The notes under the pieces: model-generated
The model's database searches: none
Told to the model about the DNA's origin: nothing
The model's input: only the letters and a program-made list of their open reading frames with translations
In this document: positions 35,401 to 47,626 of the stretch, in pieces
Layout of the letters: each line of letters begins with the position of its first letter
Numbering within the stretch: position 1 is the stretch's first letter
Made by a program: the position numbers and the translations under genes
Assembly (NCBI GenBank): GCA_019423685.1
Contig: JAHZAY010000011.1
Coordinates: forward strand, 1-64,000
Direction of reading: 5' to 3'
Source of the DNA: Clostridiales bacterium
GTDB taxonomy: Bacteria; Bacillota; Clostridia; Oscillospirales; Ruminococcaceae
DNA length: 64,000 bases

Positions 35401-35422
35401 CATCTTTCCAAACAAAAGTCAA
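35394..35422 (-). promoter_or_regulatory. Promoter of the efflux operon
   Basis: On the minus strand TTGACT (35422-35417) and TATTAT (35399-35394) are 17 bp apart, about 50 bp before the adaptor start. Confidence 0.65.
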
Positions 35423-35724
35423 GCATCCACTTTTAATTAAGTATATTAACTATATCACACTTGCTTTTCGGTTACTATTATCAAAAAGGACGATTTTTTG
35501 GCCGGTCATTTTCGTGAAATTGTGCTAAATTTCCTCCTGTTCATACTCTATACATGATGTAGCCACAAACAGGAAAAAAGCGCTGTACCGCCAAAAGGGC
35601 AGCGGCTTTATCTGCGGCCTTCATTCTCCCCTATTGTACCAAACGGGACAGGCGGGCAGCTACCTTCAAAAAAAGTTTTTGCCCCGTCCGGAAGGGCGGA
35701 AAAAAGGGAGCGCTGCGGCAGCTG

Positions 35725-35763
35725 AAAAAAAAGCTGTCGGAAAAACTTCCGACAGCTTTTTGC
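35725..35763 (-). terminator. Terminator of the pyr operon
   Basis: On the minus strand AAAGCTGTCGG and CCGACAGCTTT form a stem with an 8-nt loop, followed by TTTTT, about 25 bp after the carB stop. Confidence 0.88.
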
Positions 35764-35787
35764 AAAAGGAAACTTTTATCAAAATTC

Positions 35788-38982
<3,195 letters not shown>

Positions 38983-39022
38983 ATATGATCAACCTTTCTT
39001 GCGCTTTTATACTTACCTGTTT

Positions 39023-40111
39023 TTAACCAATCAGTCCGAGGAATCTTTCGTAGATACCGTCGAAGTTCTTCTGTCCAATCTCCGCCTCTGGGATGAACTG
39101 TACCGACATACATTTCATCTCGGGGTATTCCAGACCCTCGCAGGTCTTGTCGTTGATGTTCTGGTGGCTCATGCGCGCACAGGAAGGGATCTCCTTGACA
39201 GTGCAGCCGTGGTTCTGGGAGGTGATGAAGGTGCGTCCGCTTGCATCCTCGGTGACCGGGCAGTTTGCGCCGCGGTGACCGCAGTGCATCTTTTCCACCG
39301 TGCCGCCCATTGCCAGCGCCATTGCCTGATGGCCCAGGTCGATGCCCATGACCGGAACCGGGGACTTCATCAGCTCAGCGACCGTCTGTTTGAGCTCCGG
39401 GTGCTGCTCGAAGGCAGACAGGCCGGCGCCGCCGCACAGAACGATGGCATCGGGTTTGGTATCCAGCACCTGCTGTGCGCTGGAAGTTGCCGGCAGGATG
39501 GTGACGCTGCATCCGCGCTCCATCAGTGCGCTGACGATGTCGCGGCGCACGCCGTAGTTGAGCATGGTGATGTGGTATTTGGCGTCGAGCTTGTCATAGC
39601 GGATGGTCTGGTCATAGTGCAGCCATGCAGCCTCCTGAGGCTTCCAGGATTTGATGCGCTCCATCAGCTCCTTCTCGTGGCCCTTTGGATCGTTGCGGGT
39701 AATCAGTCCGCGCTGTACGCCCTCGTCGCGCAGCTTTCTGGTGATGGCGCGGGTGTCCAGATCAAAGATGGCGGTGATGTTTTCTTTTTCAAGGAATTGG
39801 TCGATGCGGCCTTCGCTGCGGAAGTTGGAAGGCTGTGCGCACCACTCACGGACAACCCATCCTCTTACTCTGATGCTGTCGTGCAGATTGTTCACGCTGG
39901 TAACGCCATAGTTGCCGACCAGCGGGAAGGTTTCGACCACGATGTTGTTTGCGTTGGCTGGATCGGTCAGAATCTCCTGGAAGCCGACCACGCCGGTGTT
40001 GAATACCAGTTCACCGATCGCATCCTCGCTGCTGCCCAGACCGTACCCCTCATAGATGGTGCCGTCCTCCAGCAGGAGCCATGCCTTTTGCGCGTTGTTA
40101 AAAATATCCAT
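39023..40111 (-). CDS. carA: Carbamoyl-phosphate synthase small subunit
   Basis: The glutamine amidotransferase subunit delivering ammonia to CarB. The 362-residue protein has the CPSase_sm domain (LLLEDGTIYEGYGLG at the start) and a C-terminal class I GATase. At the usual nucleophile position the sequence reads PVMGIDLGHQAMALAMGG: the normally conserved Cys of GI-C-LGHQ is Asp (plus-strand codon GTC, 39344-39346 region). If real, glutamine hydrolysis would be lost and free ammonia would be used. GGAGG precedes ATG 40111. Confidence 0.93.
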   Translation of the reverse strand: MDIFNNAQKAWLLLEDGTIYEGYGLGSSEDAIGELVFNTGVVGFQEILTDPANANNIVVETFPLVGNYGVTSVNNLHDSIRVRGWVVREWCAQPSNFRSEGRIDQFLEKENITAIFDLDTRAITRKLRDEGVQRGLITRNDPKGHEKELMERIKSWKPQEAAWLHYDQTIRYDKLDAKYHITMLNYGVRRDIVSALMERGCSVTILPATSSAQQVLDTKPDAIVLCGGAGLSAFEQHPELKQTVAELMKSPVPVMGIDLGHQAMALAMGGTVEKMHCGHRGANCPVTEDASGRTFITSQNHGCTVKEIPSCARMSHQNINDKTCEGLEYPEMKCMSVQFIPEAEIGQKNFDGIYERFLGLIG

Positions 40112-40188
40112 ACGCTTAAACCTCCGTTTTCCTTGATGTGGATCTCTCTATAATCAATTTTTTATTACAGACGTGTTAATCAGTAAGC

Positions 40189-41112
40189 CTAGAGGCTGAT
40201 CTTTCCGACAACCCCCATGATGTCCTCCTTCATGGTGAGGGCGGCCTGTCTTGCCTGCTGGGCAAAGTCGTGGCCGTCGGTGCCCGCCTTCTTCCAGGCG
40301 GTGAGGATGGCGCGGGAAGAATTGACGATGGCGCCCAGACCGTTGTGGTCAAATGCGCCCGCTACGTCGTGGGCTCCGCCGCCCTGTGCGCCGTAGCCCG
40401 GAACTAAGAAGAAGGTGTGCGGCATCTTCTGGCGCATTTCGCTCAGCTGCTGCGGATAGGTTGCGCCGACGACCGCGCCCACGCGGGAATAGCCGTAGCT
40501 GTTGGCGGTCTTTTCGCCCCAATGTTCGCACATGGCGCCCATCGTCTCATAGATGCTCTTGTCGCCGATCTTCTGGTCCTGCAGCTCGCCGGAGGACGGA
40601 TTGGAAGTCTTGACCAGCACAAAGATGCCGCGGTCGCGCTCATCGCAGATGGGCAGCAGCGGTTCCACGCCGTCCGAGCCGAGATAGCCGTTGACGGTGA
40701 GCATGTCCGCGTCGAAGGCGCTGAGCTGTTTGCTGCCGACCTGGCTTGTGCCCAGGTGCGCTTTGGCGTAGGCCTGCATGGTGGAGCCGATGTCGTTGCG
40801 CTTGCCGTCCAGGATGACCAGCATCCCCTTTTGTTTTGCGTAGCGGATGGTCTCATACAGCGCCCACATGCCCTGCCAGCTGTACATCTCGTAGTAAGCC
40901 GCCTGCGGCTTGACAGCCGGAACGATGTCGCAGATGGCGTCGATGATCGCTTTGTTGTAGGTCAGGATCGCCTGTGCTGCCGCATCGAAGGTGTCGCCGA
41001 ATTGGGCAAACTTTTCTTCCTTGATGTGCTGCGGGATGTAGTCGAGCAGCGAATCCAGGCCGACTACGCTTGGATTTTGCAGCTCGGCGATTCTTTCAAT
41101 CAGTCTCTTCAT
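40189..41112 (-). CDS. pyrF: Orotidine 5'-phosphate decarboxylase
   Basis: Decarboxylates OMP to UMP, the last step of de novo UMP synthesis. The 307-residue length and motifs are those of the longer subgroup 2 enzymes: VVGLDSLLDYIP at the start, IDAICDIVPAVKPQAAYYE, and the catalytic charged array in VILDGKRNDIGSTMQAY (Asp and Lys). FLVPGYGAQGG is the phosphate-binding loop. GGGAGG precedes ATG 41112. It lies 45 bp after pyrC. Confidence 0.95.
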   Translation of the reverse strand: MKRLIERIAELQNPSVVGLDSLLDYIPQHIKEEKFAQFGDTFDAAAQAILTYNKAIIDAICDIVPAVKPQAAYYEMYSWQGMWALYETIRYAKQKGMLVILDGKRNDIGSTMQAYAKAHLGTSQVGSKQLSAFDADMLTVNGYLGSDGVEPLLPICDERDRGIFVLVKTSNPSSGELQDQKIGDKSIYETMGAMCEHWGEKTANSYGYSRVGAVVGATYPQQLSEMRQKMPHTFFLVPGYGAQGGGAHDVAGAFDHNGLGAIVNSSRAILTAWKKAGTDGHDFAQQARQAALTMKEDIMGVVGKISL

Positions 41113-41157
41113 CTGTCTGATTCCTCCCAGTATGTTTTGTATATAATAAAACGAATA

Positions 41158-42447
41158 TTACAGCTCGTATACAATCTTGCCGCCCATGATGGTGCGCACC
41201 ACCCGTCCGGTCAGCTTTCTGCCGTCGAAGGGGGTGTTGTGGCTCTTGCTGTGCAGCTTGGCTGCATCCACCGTCCAGACCATATCCGGGTCAAACAGCA
41301 CGATGTCGGCCAGCGCTCCCTCGCGCAGTGTGCCGCCCGGCAGCCGCATGATGTTGGCGGGGGTGGTGCTCATGCACCGGACAAGCTCCATCAGGCCCAT
41401 GCCCTGGTTGTGGTACAGCTCGGTGCAGGCCGCAGCAAAGCTGGTCTCCAGTCCGACGATGCCGTTTGGCGCCCGCAGGAAGTCCTCCTTCTCTTCGGGA
41501 GCGTGTGGGGCGTGGTCGGTGACGATGGCGTCGATGGTGCCGTCCAGCACGCCCTCGATGATCGCCTGGCAATCCTCCTCCTCGCGCAGCGGCGGGTTCA
41601 TACGGAAGTTTGCGTCGCGGCTGCGCAGCAGCTGGTCGGTCATCATCATGTAGTGCGGGGCGGTCTCGCAGGTGACCTTGACGCCCCTGGCCTTTGCCTC
41701 GCGGATCAGCTGCACCGAACCTTTGGTGCTGACGTGGGCGATGTGGATGGCGGTGTTGGAGCTTTCGGCCAGCACGATCTCGCGCACGGTGATGCTGTCC
41801 TCGCTGGCGCGGTCCATGCCGCGCACGCCCAGCTCCTCAGAGACGGTGCCCTTATTGATGATGCCGCCCGCGATGATGCTCAGATCCTCGCAGTGGCTGA
41901 CCACCGGCACACCGGCGGCGTAGGCGCGCTTTAACGCCTCGAGCATCATGCCGGCGTTTTCCACCGGGCGTCCGTCGTCGCTGACGGCCACCGCTCCGCA
42001 GGCGTGCAGCTGGGCAAAGTCGTTGAGCTCTTCGCCGTGCATTCCCTTGGTGATCGCGGCGATTGGAAAGACGCGGGCTTTGGCGCTTTGGGCCTTGTTG
42101 AGGATGTAGGAGAGGACCTCCTCGCTGTCGGTGACGGGGTTGGTGTTGGGCATGCAGCAGACGCTGGTGACGCCGCCGGCAGCCGCCGCCTCACAGCCGG
42201 AGAGGACGTCCTCCTTATAGGTAAAGCCCGGATCGCGCAGGTGGACGTGGATATCGATGAAGCCCGGTGCGGCGCACAGGCCGCTGCCGTCGATGACCTT
42301 TGCGCCCTGTGCCAGATCCATCTGGAGCAGGTGGGCGCCGACCTTGGCGATCCGCTCGCCCTCGACCAGGATGTCGCCGATGAAGTCCAGCGGCGGCTGG
42401 CAGGACGGGTCCAAAATTCGTACGTTTGTGATCAGCAGCTTTTCCAA
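41158..42447 (-). CDS. pyrC: Dihydroorotase
   Basis: Cyclises carbamoyl aspartate to dihydroorotate. The 429-residue class I enzyme shows the metal motif DIHVHLRDPGFTYKED, CCMPNTNP, and VTDHAPH with the catalytic Asp. The start is taken as TTG 42447: GGAAGG sits 6 nt before it, and EKLLITNVRILDP is the family N-terminus. Upstream codons in the open frame lack similarity and run into the gap after pyrR. Confidence 0.95.
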   Translation of the reverse strand: MEKLLITNVRILDPSCQPPLDFIGDILVEGERIAKVGAHLLQMDLAQGAKVIDGSGLCAAPGFIDIHVHLRDPGFTYKEDVLSGCEAAAAGGVTSVCCMPNTNPVTDSEEVLSYILNKAQSAKARVFPIAAITKGMHGEELNDFAQLHACGAVAVSDDGRPVENAGMMLEALKRAYAAGVPVVSHCEDLSIIAGGIINKGTVSEELGVRGMDRASEDSITVREIVLAESSNTAIHIAHVSTKGSVQLIREAKARGVKVTCETAPHYMMMTDQLLRSRDANFRMNPPLREEEDCQAIIEGVLDGTIDAIVTDHAPHAPEEKEDFLRAPNGIVGLETSFAAACTELYHNQGMGLMELVRCMSTTPANIMRLPGGTLREGALADIVLFDPDMVWTVDAAKLHSKSHNTPFDGRKLTGRVVRTIMGGKIVYEL

Positions 42448-42505
42448 AGATATCCCTTCCTTTCGACCCGCGCCACAGCGGGCAGATGCACGATGCAAAA
42501 TTTTT

Positions 42506-43039
42506 TTAGCGGTCCTCGCAGATGATGACCTGATCCTCGCCGTCGCGCTCGGCCACCATCACCTTGACAAACTCCTCGCGGGAGGTGGGCAGATTCTTGC
42601 CGACATAGTCCGCGCGGATGGGCAGCTCGCGGTGGCCGCGGTCGATGAGCACGGCCAGCTGGATGCTCTTTGCGCGGCCGCGCTCGAGGATGGCGTCCAT
42701 CGCTGCGCGCACGGTGCGCCCGGTGTAGACCACGTCGTCCACCAGGATGATCTGCTTGCCCTCGATGGGAAAGGGCAGATCGGTGCGGTCCAATTCCTGC
42801 TGTCCGCGCTTGTCGTCGCGGTAGGCGGTGACGTCCAGGTAGCCGACCTGTACGGGGCTGCCCTCCAGCTCTCCGATCTTTTTGGCCACCCGCTGTGCCA
42901 GCTGCACCCCGCGGGTCATGATGCCCACGATGTACAGGTTGCCTGCGCCCTTGTTGCGCTCGATGATCTCAAAGGAAATGCGGGTAATTGCCCGGGACAT
43001 CGCCTTTTGATCCATGATCTGGGTTTTCTCGACGAGCAT
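42506..43039 (-). CDS. pyrR: Bifunctional pyr operon attenuation regulator / uracil phosphoribosyltransferase
   Basis: Binds UMP and the pyr mRNA leader to promote termination when pyrimidines are plentiful, and has UPRTase activity. The 177-residue protein carries the PRPP motif IILVDDVVYTGRTVRAA and the TRGVQLAQR segment linked to RNA binding. GGAGGGAGAAGG precedes ATG 43039. It is the first gene of the pyr operon and follows the attenuator it controls. Confidence 0.96.
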   Translation of the reverse strand: MLVEKTQIMDQKAMSRAITRISFEIIERNKGAGNLYIVGIMTRGVQLAQRVAKKIGELEGSPVQVGYLDVTAYRDDKRGQQELDRTDLPFPIEGKQIILVDDVVYTGRTVRAAMDAILERGRAKSIQLAVLIDRGHRELPIRADYVGKNLPTSREEFVKVMVAERDGEDQVIICEDR

Positions 43040-43100
43040 GTTGCCTTCTCCCTCCGTTTCGATGCACCGCGTTTGTGAAAAAGCGAAAGCTCTCAGGCAC

Positions 43101-43262
43101 AAAAAAAGCTGCCTGTGCCCTTTTTGGGGGGGCAGCAGACAGCCGATCGTTTAGAATTCAAGTCCTACTCCAAGACAGAAAACGCCTTGGAATATGGCAC
43201 CCTATCCGACTACCTTGCCAGCCTCACAGGACCGTCTTAAAGGATTCGCTTTTAGGATTCAA
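43101..43262 (-). promoter_or_regulatory. PyrR-dependent attenuator leader
   Basis: On the minus strand TCCTGTGAGGCTGGCAAGG (about 43240-43212) matches the PyrR-binding loop consensus. It is followed by an antiterminator segment and then a terminator, GCTGCCTGTGCCC pairing with the GGGCAGCAGACAGC side (43105-43143), ending in TTTTTTT at 43107-43101. This is the standard three-part pyr leader. Confidence 0.88.
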
Positions 43263-43405
43263 TAATCTGTAGATGTTTTCTTTAACAATAAGTATACCCA
43301 ATTTTTCCGCAAATGTCTAGTGCCGATCCGTCAAACCTCGATGAAATATTTGCGTATTTTTATGGATTTTGCCAAAGCGGCACAATTGGGCGCAATTGCC
43401 TGCGG

Positions 43406-43606
43406 TTAGAACGCGATGTCGTCCTCGTCCTCGCAGGCGATGGGGGGATGTTTTTTCGGGGAGTTGCGGCGCAGATAGAGGGTGAGTGCGCGGTCCATCT
43501 TAAACAGGACGCTGACCGATTTCAGGCAGATGACGACGCTCATCACAAGACAGGCGATTGCGGCAGTGCTGGCGGCGGCAGCCTGCCATTTCTGGATTTT
43601 TTTCAT
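43406..43606 (-). CDS. Small single-pass membrane protein, unknown
   Basis: A 66-residue protein with a basic N-terminus, one membrane helix (about residues 10-32, AAASTAAIACLVMSVVICL) and an acidic tail ending EDEDDIAF. AAAGGAAG 8 nt before ATG 43606 supports translation. I do not recognise a family. It lies between the pyr leader and the protease gene and is probably monocistronic. Confidence 0.55.
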   Translation of the reverse strand: MKKIQKWQAAAASTAAIACLVMSVVICLKSVSVLFKMDRALTLYLRRNSPKKHPPIACEDEDDIAF

Positions 43607-43895
43607 ACGCTTCTTCCTTTCTTTAAAAGAGGGGGGCGGCCTCACCTTCTGCTGGCCTTTTCTTCCTTATATAGGCAAGCTTTTGATCTGCCGGCCTCTT
43701 TCCCTCATAATTTATTCCCCATTATATCCCCTCTTTTGCTCCCGCGCAACCCCATTTTCCCCCTTCTTTTCATTCTTTTTTATAATCTTTTTCATAAACT
43801 GTTTTAAATTCCTAAATTCTGTGGTAAAATAATTGAGTTACCATTGTCTTTGTATTGACCACATTGTATCATCTTTATGAGTAGGAGTCCTTTCT

Positions 43896-45269
43896 ATGAA
43901 CAAGAAAATTTCGCTGGGGGCCGCTCTTGCCCTCATGCTCATCATCACCGCCGTCACCTTCTCGGTGACGATGATCTTCTCGCGGCAGATGTTCTCCACC
44001 ACCATCACCAACATCTCCGAGAAGCAGGCCATGTATGACAAGCTTTCGGAAATTGACAGCTATGTCCGCCAGAACTATTACGGCACCATCGACGAGACCA
44101 ACCTCAACGACTACATCTCCCGCGGCTACATCGCCGGACTCTCCGACTGCTACGCCACCTACTATTCTGCCAGCGACTACGCCACCTTGCAGCAGGAAAA
44201 TGCCGGCCAGCTGGTGGGCATCGGCATCCGCGCCGCGCGCAACGAGAGCGGCTTTATCGAGGTTGTGGAGGTCTATCCCGACTCCCCGGCAATCGAGGCG
44301 GGCATCCAGGCCGGCGACCTGATCGTCAAGGTCAACGACATCGACGTCACCGCCGAGACCTATGACAGCGCCATCTCCGAGATCGGCGGCCAGGCCGGCA
44401 CCAAGCTCAGCCTCACCGTCCGCCGCGACAACCAGGACACCGAAATTCCCGAGATCACCCGACGGGTTGTGGTCACCCCGACGGTCTATTCTCGGATGAT
44501 CAACAACGCCGGCTACATCAAGATCACCGACTTTAACGCCAACACCTACGACCAGTTTAAACAGGCGGTGGAGGATCTGGTGCGCAACCAGAACGCCCAG
44601 TCGCTCATCTTTGACGTGCGCAACAACACCGGCGGTCTGGTCGATCCTGCCATCAAGATGCTGGATATGCTGCTGCCGGAGGGCACCATCGCCACCGCCA
44701 CCTACCGCGACGGCTCCACCGAGGTGCTGGGCACCTCCGACGCCAGCTGCGTCGAGCTGCCGATGGTGGTGCTGACCAACGAAAACACCGCCAGCGCTGC
44801 GGAGCTGTTCACCCAGGCGCTGCGCGACTACGGCGTGGCCCAGTCGGTGGGCACCACCACCTACGGCAAGGGCGTCATGCAGGTGACCCACTCGCTCAAG
44901 GACGGCTCGGCCATCCGCATCACGGTGGCACAGTACAACCCGCCTAAGAGCCCGAACTATGACGGCGTCGGCCTGACCCCCGACTATGAGGTCACCCTGA
45001 CCGAAGAGCAGCAGGAGGCCTTCGACACGCTGGACGAGACGACCGACCCGCAGCTCAAGAAGGCCCTGGAGGTCGTCAACGCCACCGCCACCACCGAAGG
45101 CACCACCGAGGGCACGACGATCGGCACCTCCGAGACTGCCACCGAGGGTACGACCGAGAGCACAAGCTCCGAGACGACTACCGAGGAAACTTCTGAGAGC
45201 ACCTCTGAGACGACCTCCGAAAGCACCTCCGAGACTGCCTCCGAGGAAACTGCCAGCACAACCGAATAA
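43896..45269 (+). CDS. S41 family C-terminal processing peptidase
   Basis: A 457-residue exported serine protease. A signal anchor (about 5-28) precedes a short helical region, a PDZ domain (about 100-180, VEVYPDSPAIEAGIQAGDLIVKV) and the S41 catalytic domain. The Ser is in NTASAAELF (about residue 300) and the general-base Lys in YGKGVMQ (about 326). The last about 70 residues are a Thr/Ser/Glu low-complexity tail, which may span the wall. It probably trims or regulates cell-wall or sporulation proteins. GGAG precedes ATG 43896. Confidence 0.9.
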   Translation: MNKKISLGAALALMLIITAVTFSVTMIFSRQMFSTTITNISEKQAMYDKLSEIDSYVRQNYYGTIDETNLNDYISRGYIAGLSDCYATYYSASDYATLQQENAGQLVGIGIRAARNESGFIEVVEVYPDSPAIEAGIQAGDLIVKVNDIDVTAETYDSAISEIGGQAGTKLSLTVRRDNQDTEIPEITRRVVVTPTVYSRMINNAGYIKITDFNANTYDQFKQAVEDLVRNQNAQSLIFDVRNNTGGLVDPAIKMLDMLLPEGTIATATYRDGSTEVLGTSDASCVELPMVVLTNENTASAAELFTQALRDYGVAQSVGTTTYGKGVMQVTHSLKDGSAIRITVAQYNPPKSPNYDGVGLTPDYEVTLTEEQQEAFDTLDETTDPQLKKALEVVNATATTEGTTEGTTIGTSETATEGTTESTSSETTTEETSESTSETTSESTSETASEETASTTE

Positions 45270-45284
45270 CCTTTGACACACCGC

Positions 45285-45319
45285 AAAAAGGGACGCTCGA
45301 TCGAGCGTCCCTTTTTTTT
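45285..45319 (+). terminator. Terminator of the S41 peptidase gene
   Basis: AAAAAGGGACGCTCGA and its exact complement, no loop spacer, then TTTTTTT. Confidence 0.9.
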
Positions 45320-45389
45320 GTGCAGCATAAAAGGCGCGGGGGGCGAATACAATACAGTGCACTATTTAAACGGAAACGGAGGAATCTGT

Positions 45390-45788
45390 ATGGGCAGACA
45401 GGCTGCGCGGCAGACAAAGGCCGCTACAAAGAAAGGGACATCCGGCAACCTCTGGGCGGTGGCGGCCGGGTGCCTTGCCGGCATCGCGGTGGGACTGGTG
45501 CTGACGCTGGCGCTGGCGGGGCTGCTGGCGGGCGGTCAGCTGCCGGTGGGGACGGTGAAGATCCTGGGGCTGGTGACCGGCTGCCTGATGGCGGTGGCGG
45601 CGGGCTTTTGCTGCCACAAGGTGCTGCACCGGGACGGATTCTTTTTCGGGCTGCTGTGCGGGGCCATCCTGTGCGCCATCTGCCTGATGGTCTCGCTGGC
45701 GCTGGGCGAAAGCCCGGACTGGTGGGCCGCCGTCAAGGGCTTTGCGATGCTGCTGTGCGGGGCGCTGGGCGGCAGCTTTGGCAAATAG
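45390..45788 (+). CDS. TIGR04086 family membrane protein
   Basis: A 132-residue protein with about four hydrophobic helices after a basic N-terminus. The pattern of small-residue-rich helices and the position next to yajC fit the TIGR04086 family of Clostridia, whose function is unknown. GGAGG 8 nt before ATG 45390 supports the start; the frame extends upstream through the peptidase terminator, which is not coding. It is convergent with yajC. Confidence 0.7.
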   Translation: MGRQAARQTKAATKKGTSGNLWAVAAGCLAGIAVGLVLTLALAGLLAGGQLPVGTVKILGLVTGCLMAVAAGFCCHKVLHRDGFFFGLLCGAILCAICLMVSLALGESPDWWAAVKGFAMLLCGALGGSFGK

Positions 45789-45795
45789 CGCACAC

Positions 45796-45838
45796 AAAAA
45801 GCGCCCGCCAAGGAATCCAGTGAATCCTTGGCGGGCGC
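45796..45838. terminator. Terminator between TIGR04086 gene and yajC
   Basis: GCGCCCGCCAAGGAATCC and its complement form an 18-bp stem. The minus-strand side ends in TTTTT, so it chiefly serves yajC; the plus side has no T-run. Confidence 0.85.
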
Positions 45839-45877
45839 CACAATCCGAATCCTTACAGCCGCATCCGGTCGGGGAGC

Positions 45878-46225
45878 TTACTTGCTCTCCTTTTTGGCCT
45901 GCTGTTCTTCGGCAGCGCGCTCGGTGGCGGTGATGTTCTGCTGAATCGACCAGCGTGCGAGGCGGATCTTGCTGCGATCGCCGGCAGTCTCGATGACGAC
46001 GGTGTCGTCCTTGATGCTCACGATCCGTCCGATGATGCCGCCGATGGTGACGACCTCATCCGCAATCTCGATGTTCTCGCGCATCTTCTGTACCTCTTTG
46101 TCGCGCTTTTTCTGCGGACGGATCAACAGGAAATAGAAGATGACGATCATCAGGATCAGCGGGATAAAGGTTGCAAGCATCGACACCGATTCATTGGCCG
46201 TTGCGGTCAGGAATAAATTTGTCAT
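45878..46225 (-). CDS. yajC: Preprotein translocase subunit YajC
   Basis: A 115-residue single-pass membrane protein associated with SecDF. The helix MLATFIPLILMIVIFYFLL is followed by the hallmark RPQKKRDKEVQKM and GDEVVT-like motif ADEVVTIGGIIG. GGAGG precedes ATG 46225. It follows tgt, as in most bacteria, but secDF is not in the window beyond it. Confidence 0.95.
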   Translation of the reverse strand: MTNLFLTATANESVSMLATFIPLILMIVIFYFLLIRPQKKRDKEVQKMRENIEIADEVVTIGGIIGRIVSIKDDTVVIETAGDRSKIRLARWSIQQNITATERAAEEQQAKKESK

Positions 46226-46396
46226 GGGTTAAAGCACCTCCGTAAATTTGGCCAAAATTGCGTTCCCTTTTCATCCTGCAATTTTGTATACAAGCAATAT
46301 TATACCTTTTGCACCCTGGTTTTGCAAGTAGTTTTTGGCAATTTGCTCTGCGCTGTCTTTGGCGGGAGTTTTTTTTGCCCTGCTGTGCCCCGCCGG

Positions 46397-47527
46397 CTAG
46401 ATTCTGCGGCCCAGCACCGGCACCATCTCGGCGCGGAACTGCTCGTAGCGCCCCTCATCCAGCGCCTGGCGGATCTTTTCCATCAGGGTGTTGTAGAAGT
46501 AGAGGTTGTGCATGACCGCAAGGCGCATTCCCAGCATCTCGCCGGCCTTGAGCAGGTGGCGGATATAGGCGCGGCTGTGGCGGCGGCAGACCGGGCAGTC
46601 GCACTGCGCGTCGATCGGGGAAGCGTCCAGCTCATACTTTGCGTTGTTGATGTTGATGATGCCCTCCCAGGTGAACAGGTGTCCGTGGCGGGCATTTCGG
46701 CTGGGCATGACGCAGTCGAACAGGTCCACGCCCCGATAGACGGCCTCGATGATGTTGACCGGCGTGCCGACCCCCATCAGGTAGCGCGGCTTATCCTTTG
46801 GCATATACGGTTCGACCTGCTCGATGATGTGGTACATCACCGGCGCGGGCTCGCCCACGGCCAGGCCCCCGATGGCGTAGCCGTCGCAGTCAATCTGGGC
46901 GATCTGCTGCATCTGCTCGATGCGCAGGTCCTCGAAGGTGGAGCCCTGGTTGATGCCGAACAGCAGCTGGTGCGGGTTGATGGTGTCGGGCAGCGCGTTC
47001 AGGCGGTCCATTTCCGCGCGGCAGCGCCGCAGCCAGCGCACGGTGCGGTCGATCGATCTGCGGGTATATTCCCGGGTGGAGGGGTTTGCGATGCACTCGT
47101 CGAAGGCCATGGCGATGGTGGAGCCCAGATTTGACTGGATGCGCATGCTCTCCTCGGGGCCCATGAAGATTCGTCTGCCGTCGATGTGCGACTGGAAGCG
47201 CACGCCCATCTCGCTGATGGTGCGCAGCTGTGCCAGCGAGAACACCTGGAAGCCGCCGGAATCGGTGAGGATGGGGCCATCCCAGCCCATGAATTTGTGC
47301 AGCCCGCCCAGCGCCTTGATCTTTTCGTCGCCGGGGCGCAGGTGCAGGTGGTAGGTGTTGCACAGCTCGACCTGGCACTTCAGGTCCTTCAGGTCATAGG
47401 AGGAGATGCCGCCCTTGATTGCCGCCGATGTGCCGACATTCATAAAGGCAGGGGTCTGGATTGTGCCGTGCACCGTCCGAAACTCTCCGCGACGCGCGCG
47501 CCCCTCCTGTTTTGACAATGTGTACAT
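46397..47527 (-). CDS. tgt: tRNA-guanine (queuine) transglycosylase
   Basis: Exchanges guanine 34 of GUN-anticodon tRNAs for the queuosine precursor preQ1. The 376-residue protein has TDSGGFQVFSL (catalytic Asp region), GGLAVGEP, the nucleophile segment LFDCVMPSRNARHG, and the zinc site CDCPVCRRHSRAYIRHL with a distal His. AAGGAG precedes ATG 47527. QueA, which acts next in the pathway, is encoded 2.4 kb upstream on the same strand. Confidence 0.96.
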   Translation of the reverse strand: MYTLSKQEGRARRGEFRTVHGTIQTPAFMNVGTSAAIKGGISSYDLKDLKCQVELCNTYHLHLRPGDEKIKALGGLHKFMGWDGPILTDSGGFQVFSLAQLRTISEMGVRFQSHIDGRRIFMGPEESMRIQSNLGSTIAMAFDECIANPSTREYTRRSIDRTVRWLRRCRAEMDRLNALPDTINPHQLLFGINQGSTFEDLRIEQMQQIAQIDCDGYAIGGLAVGEPAPVMYHIIEQVEPYMPKDKPRYLMGVGTPVNIIEAVYRGVDLFDCVMPSRNARHGHLFTWEGIININNAKYELDASPIDAQCDCPVCRRHSRAYIRHLLKAGEMLGMRLAVMHNLYFYNTLMEKIRQALDEGRYEQFRAEMVPVLGRRI

Positions 47528-47626
47528 TGATTCTTTTTCTCCTTCCTCCACGCAGGGATATCTGCTATTGTGTTACGTTATATATTAGCATACCCCAAAC
47601 GCTTTGTCAAAAAGTGGAGGACGCCA

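Larger units (their letters stand above)
35344..35787. other. Intergenic region between efflux operon and carB
   Basis: The 444 bp hold the efflux promoter and operator (35375-35422), the carB terminator (35725-35763) and an imperfect hairpin near 35577-35610. No gene is supported. Confidence 0.6.
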
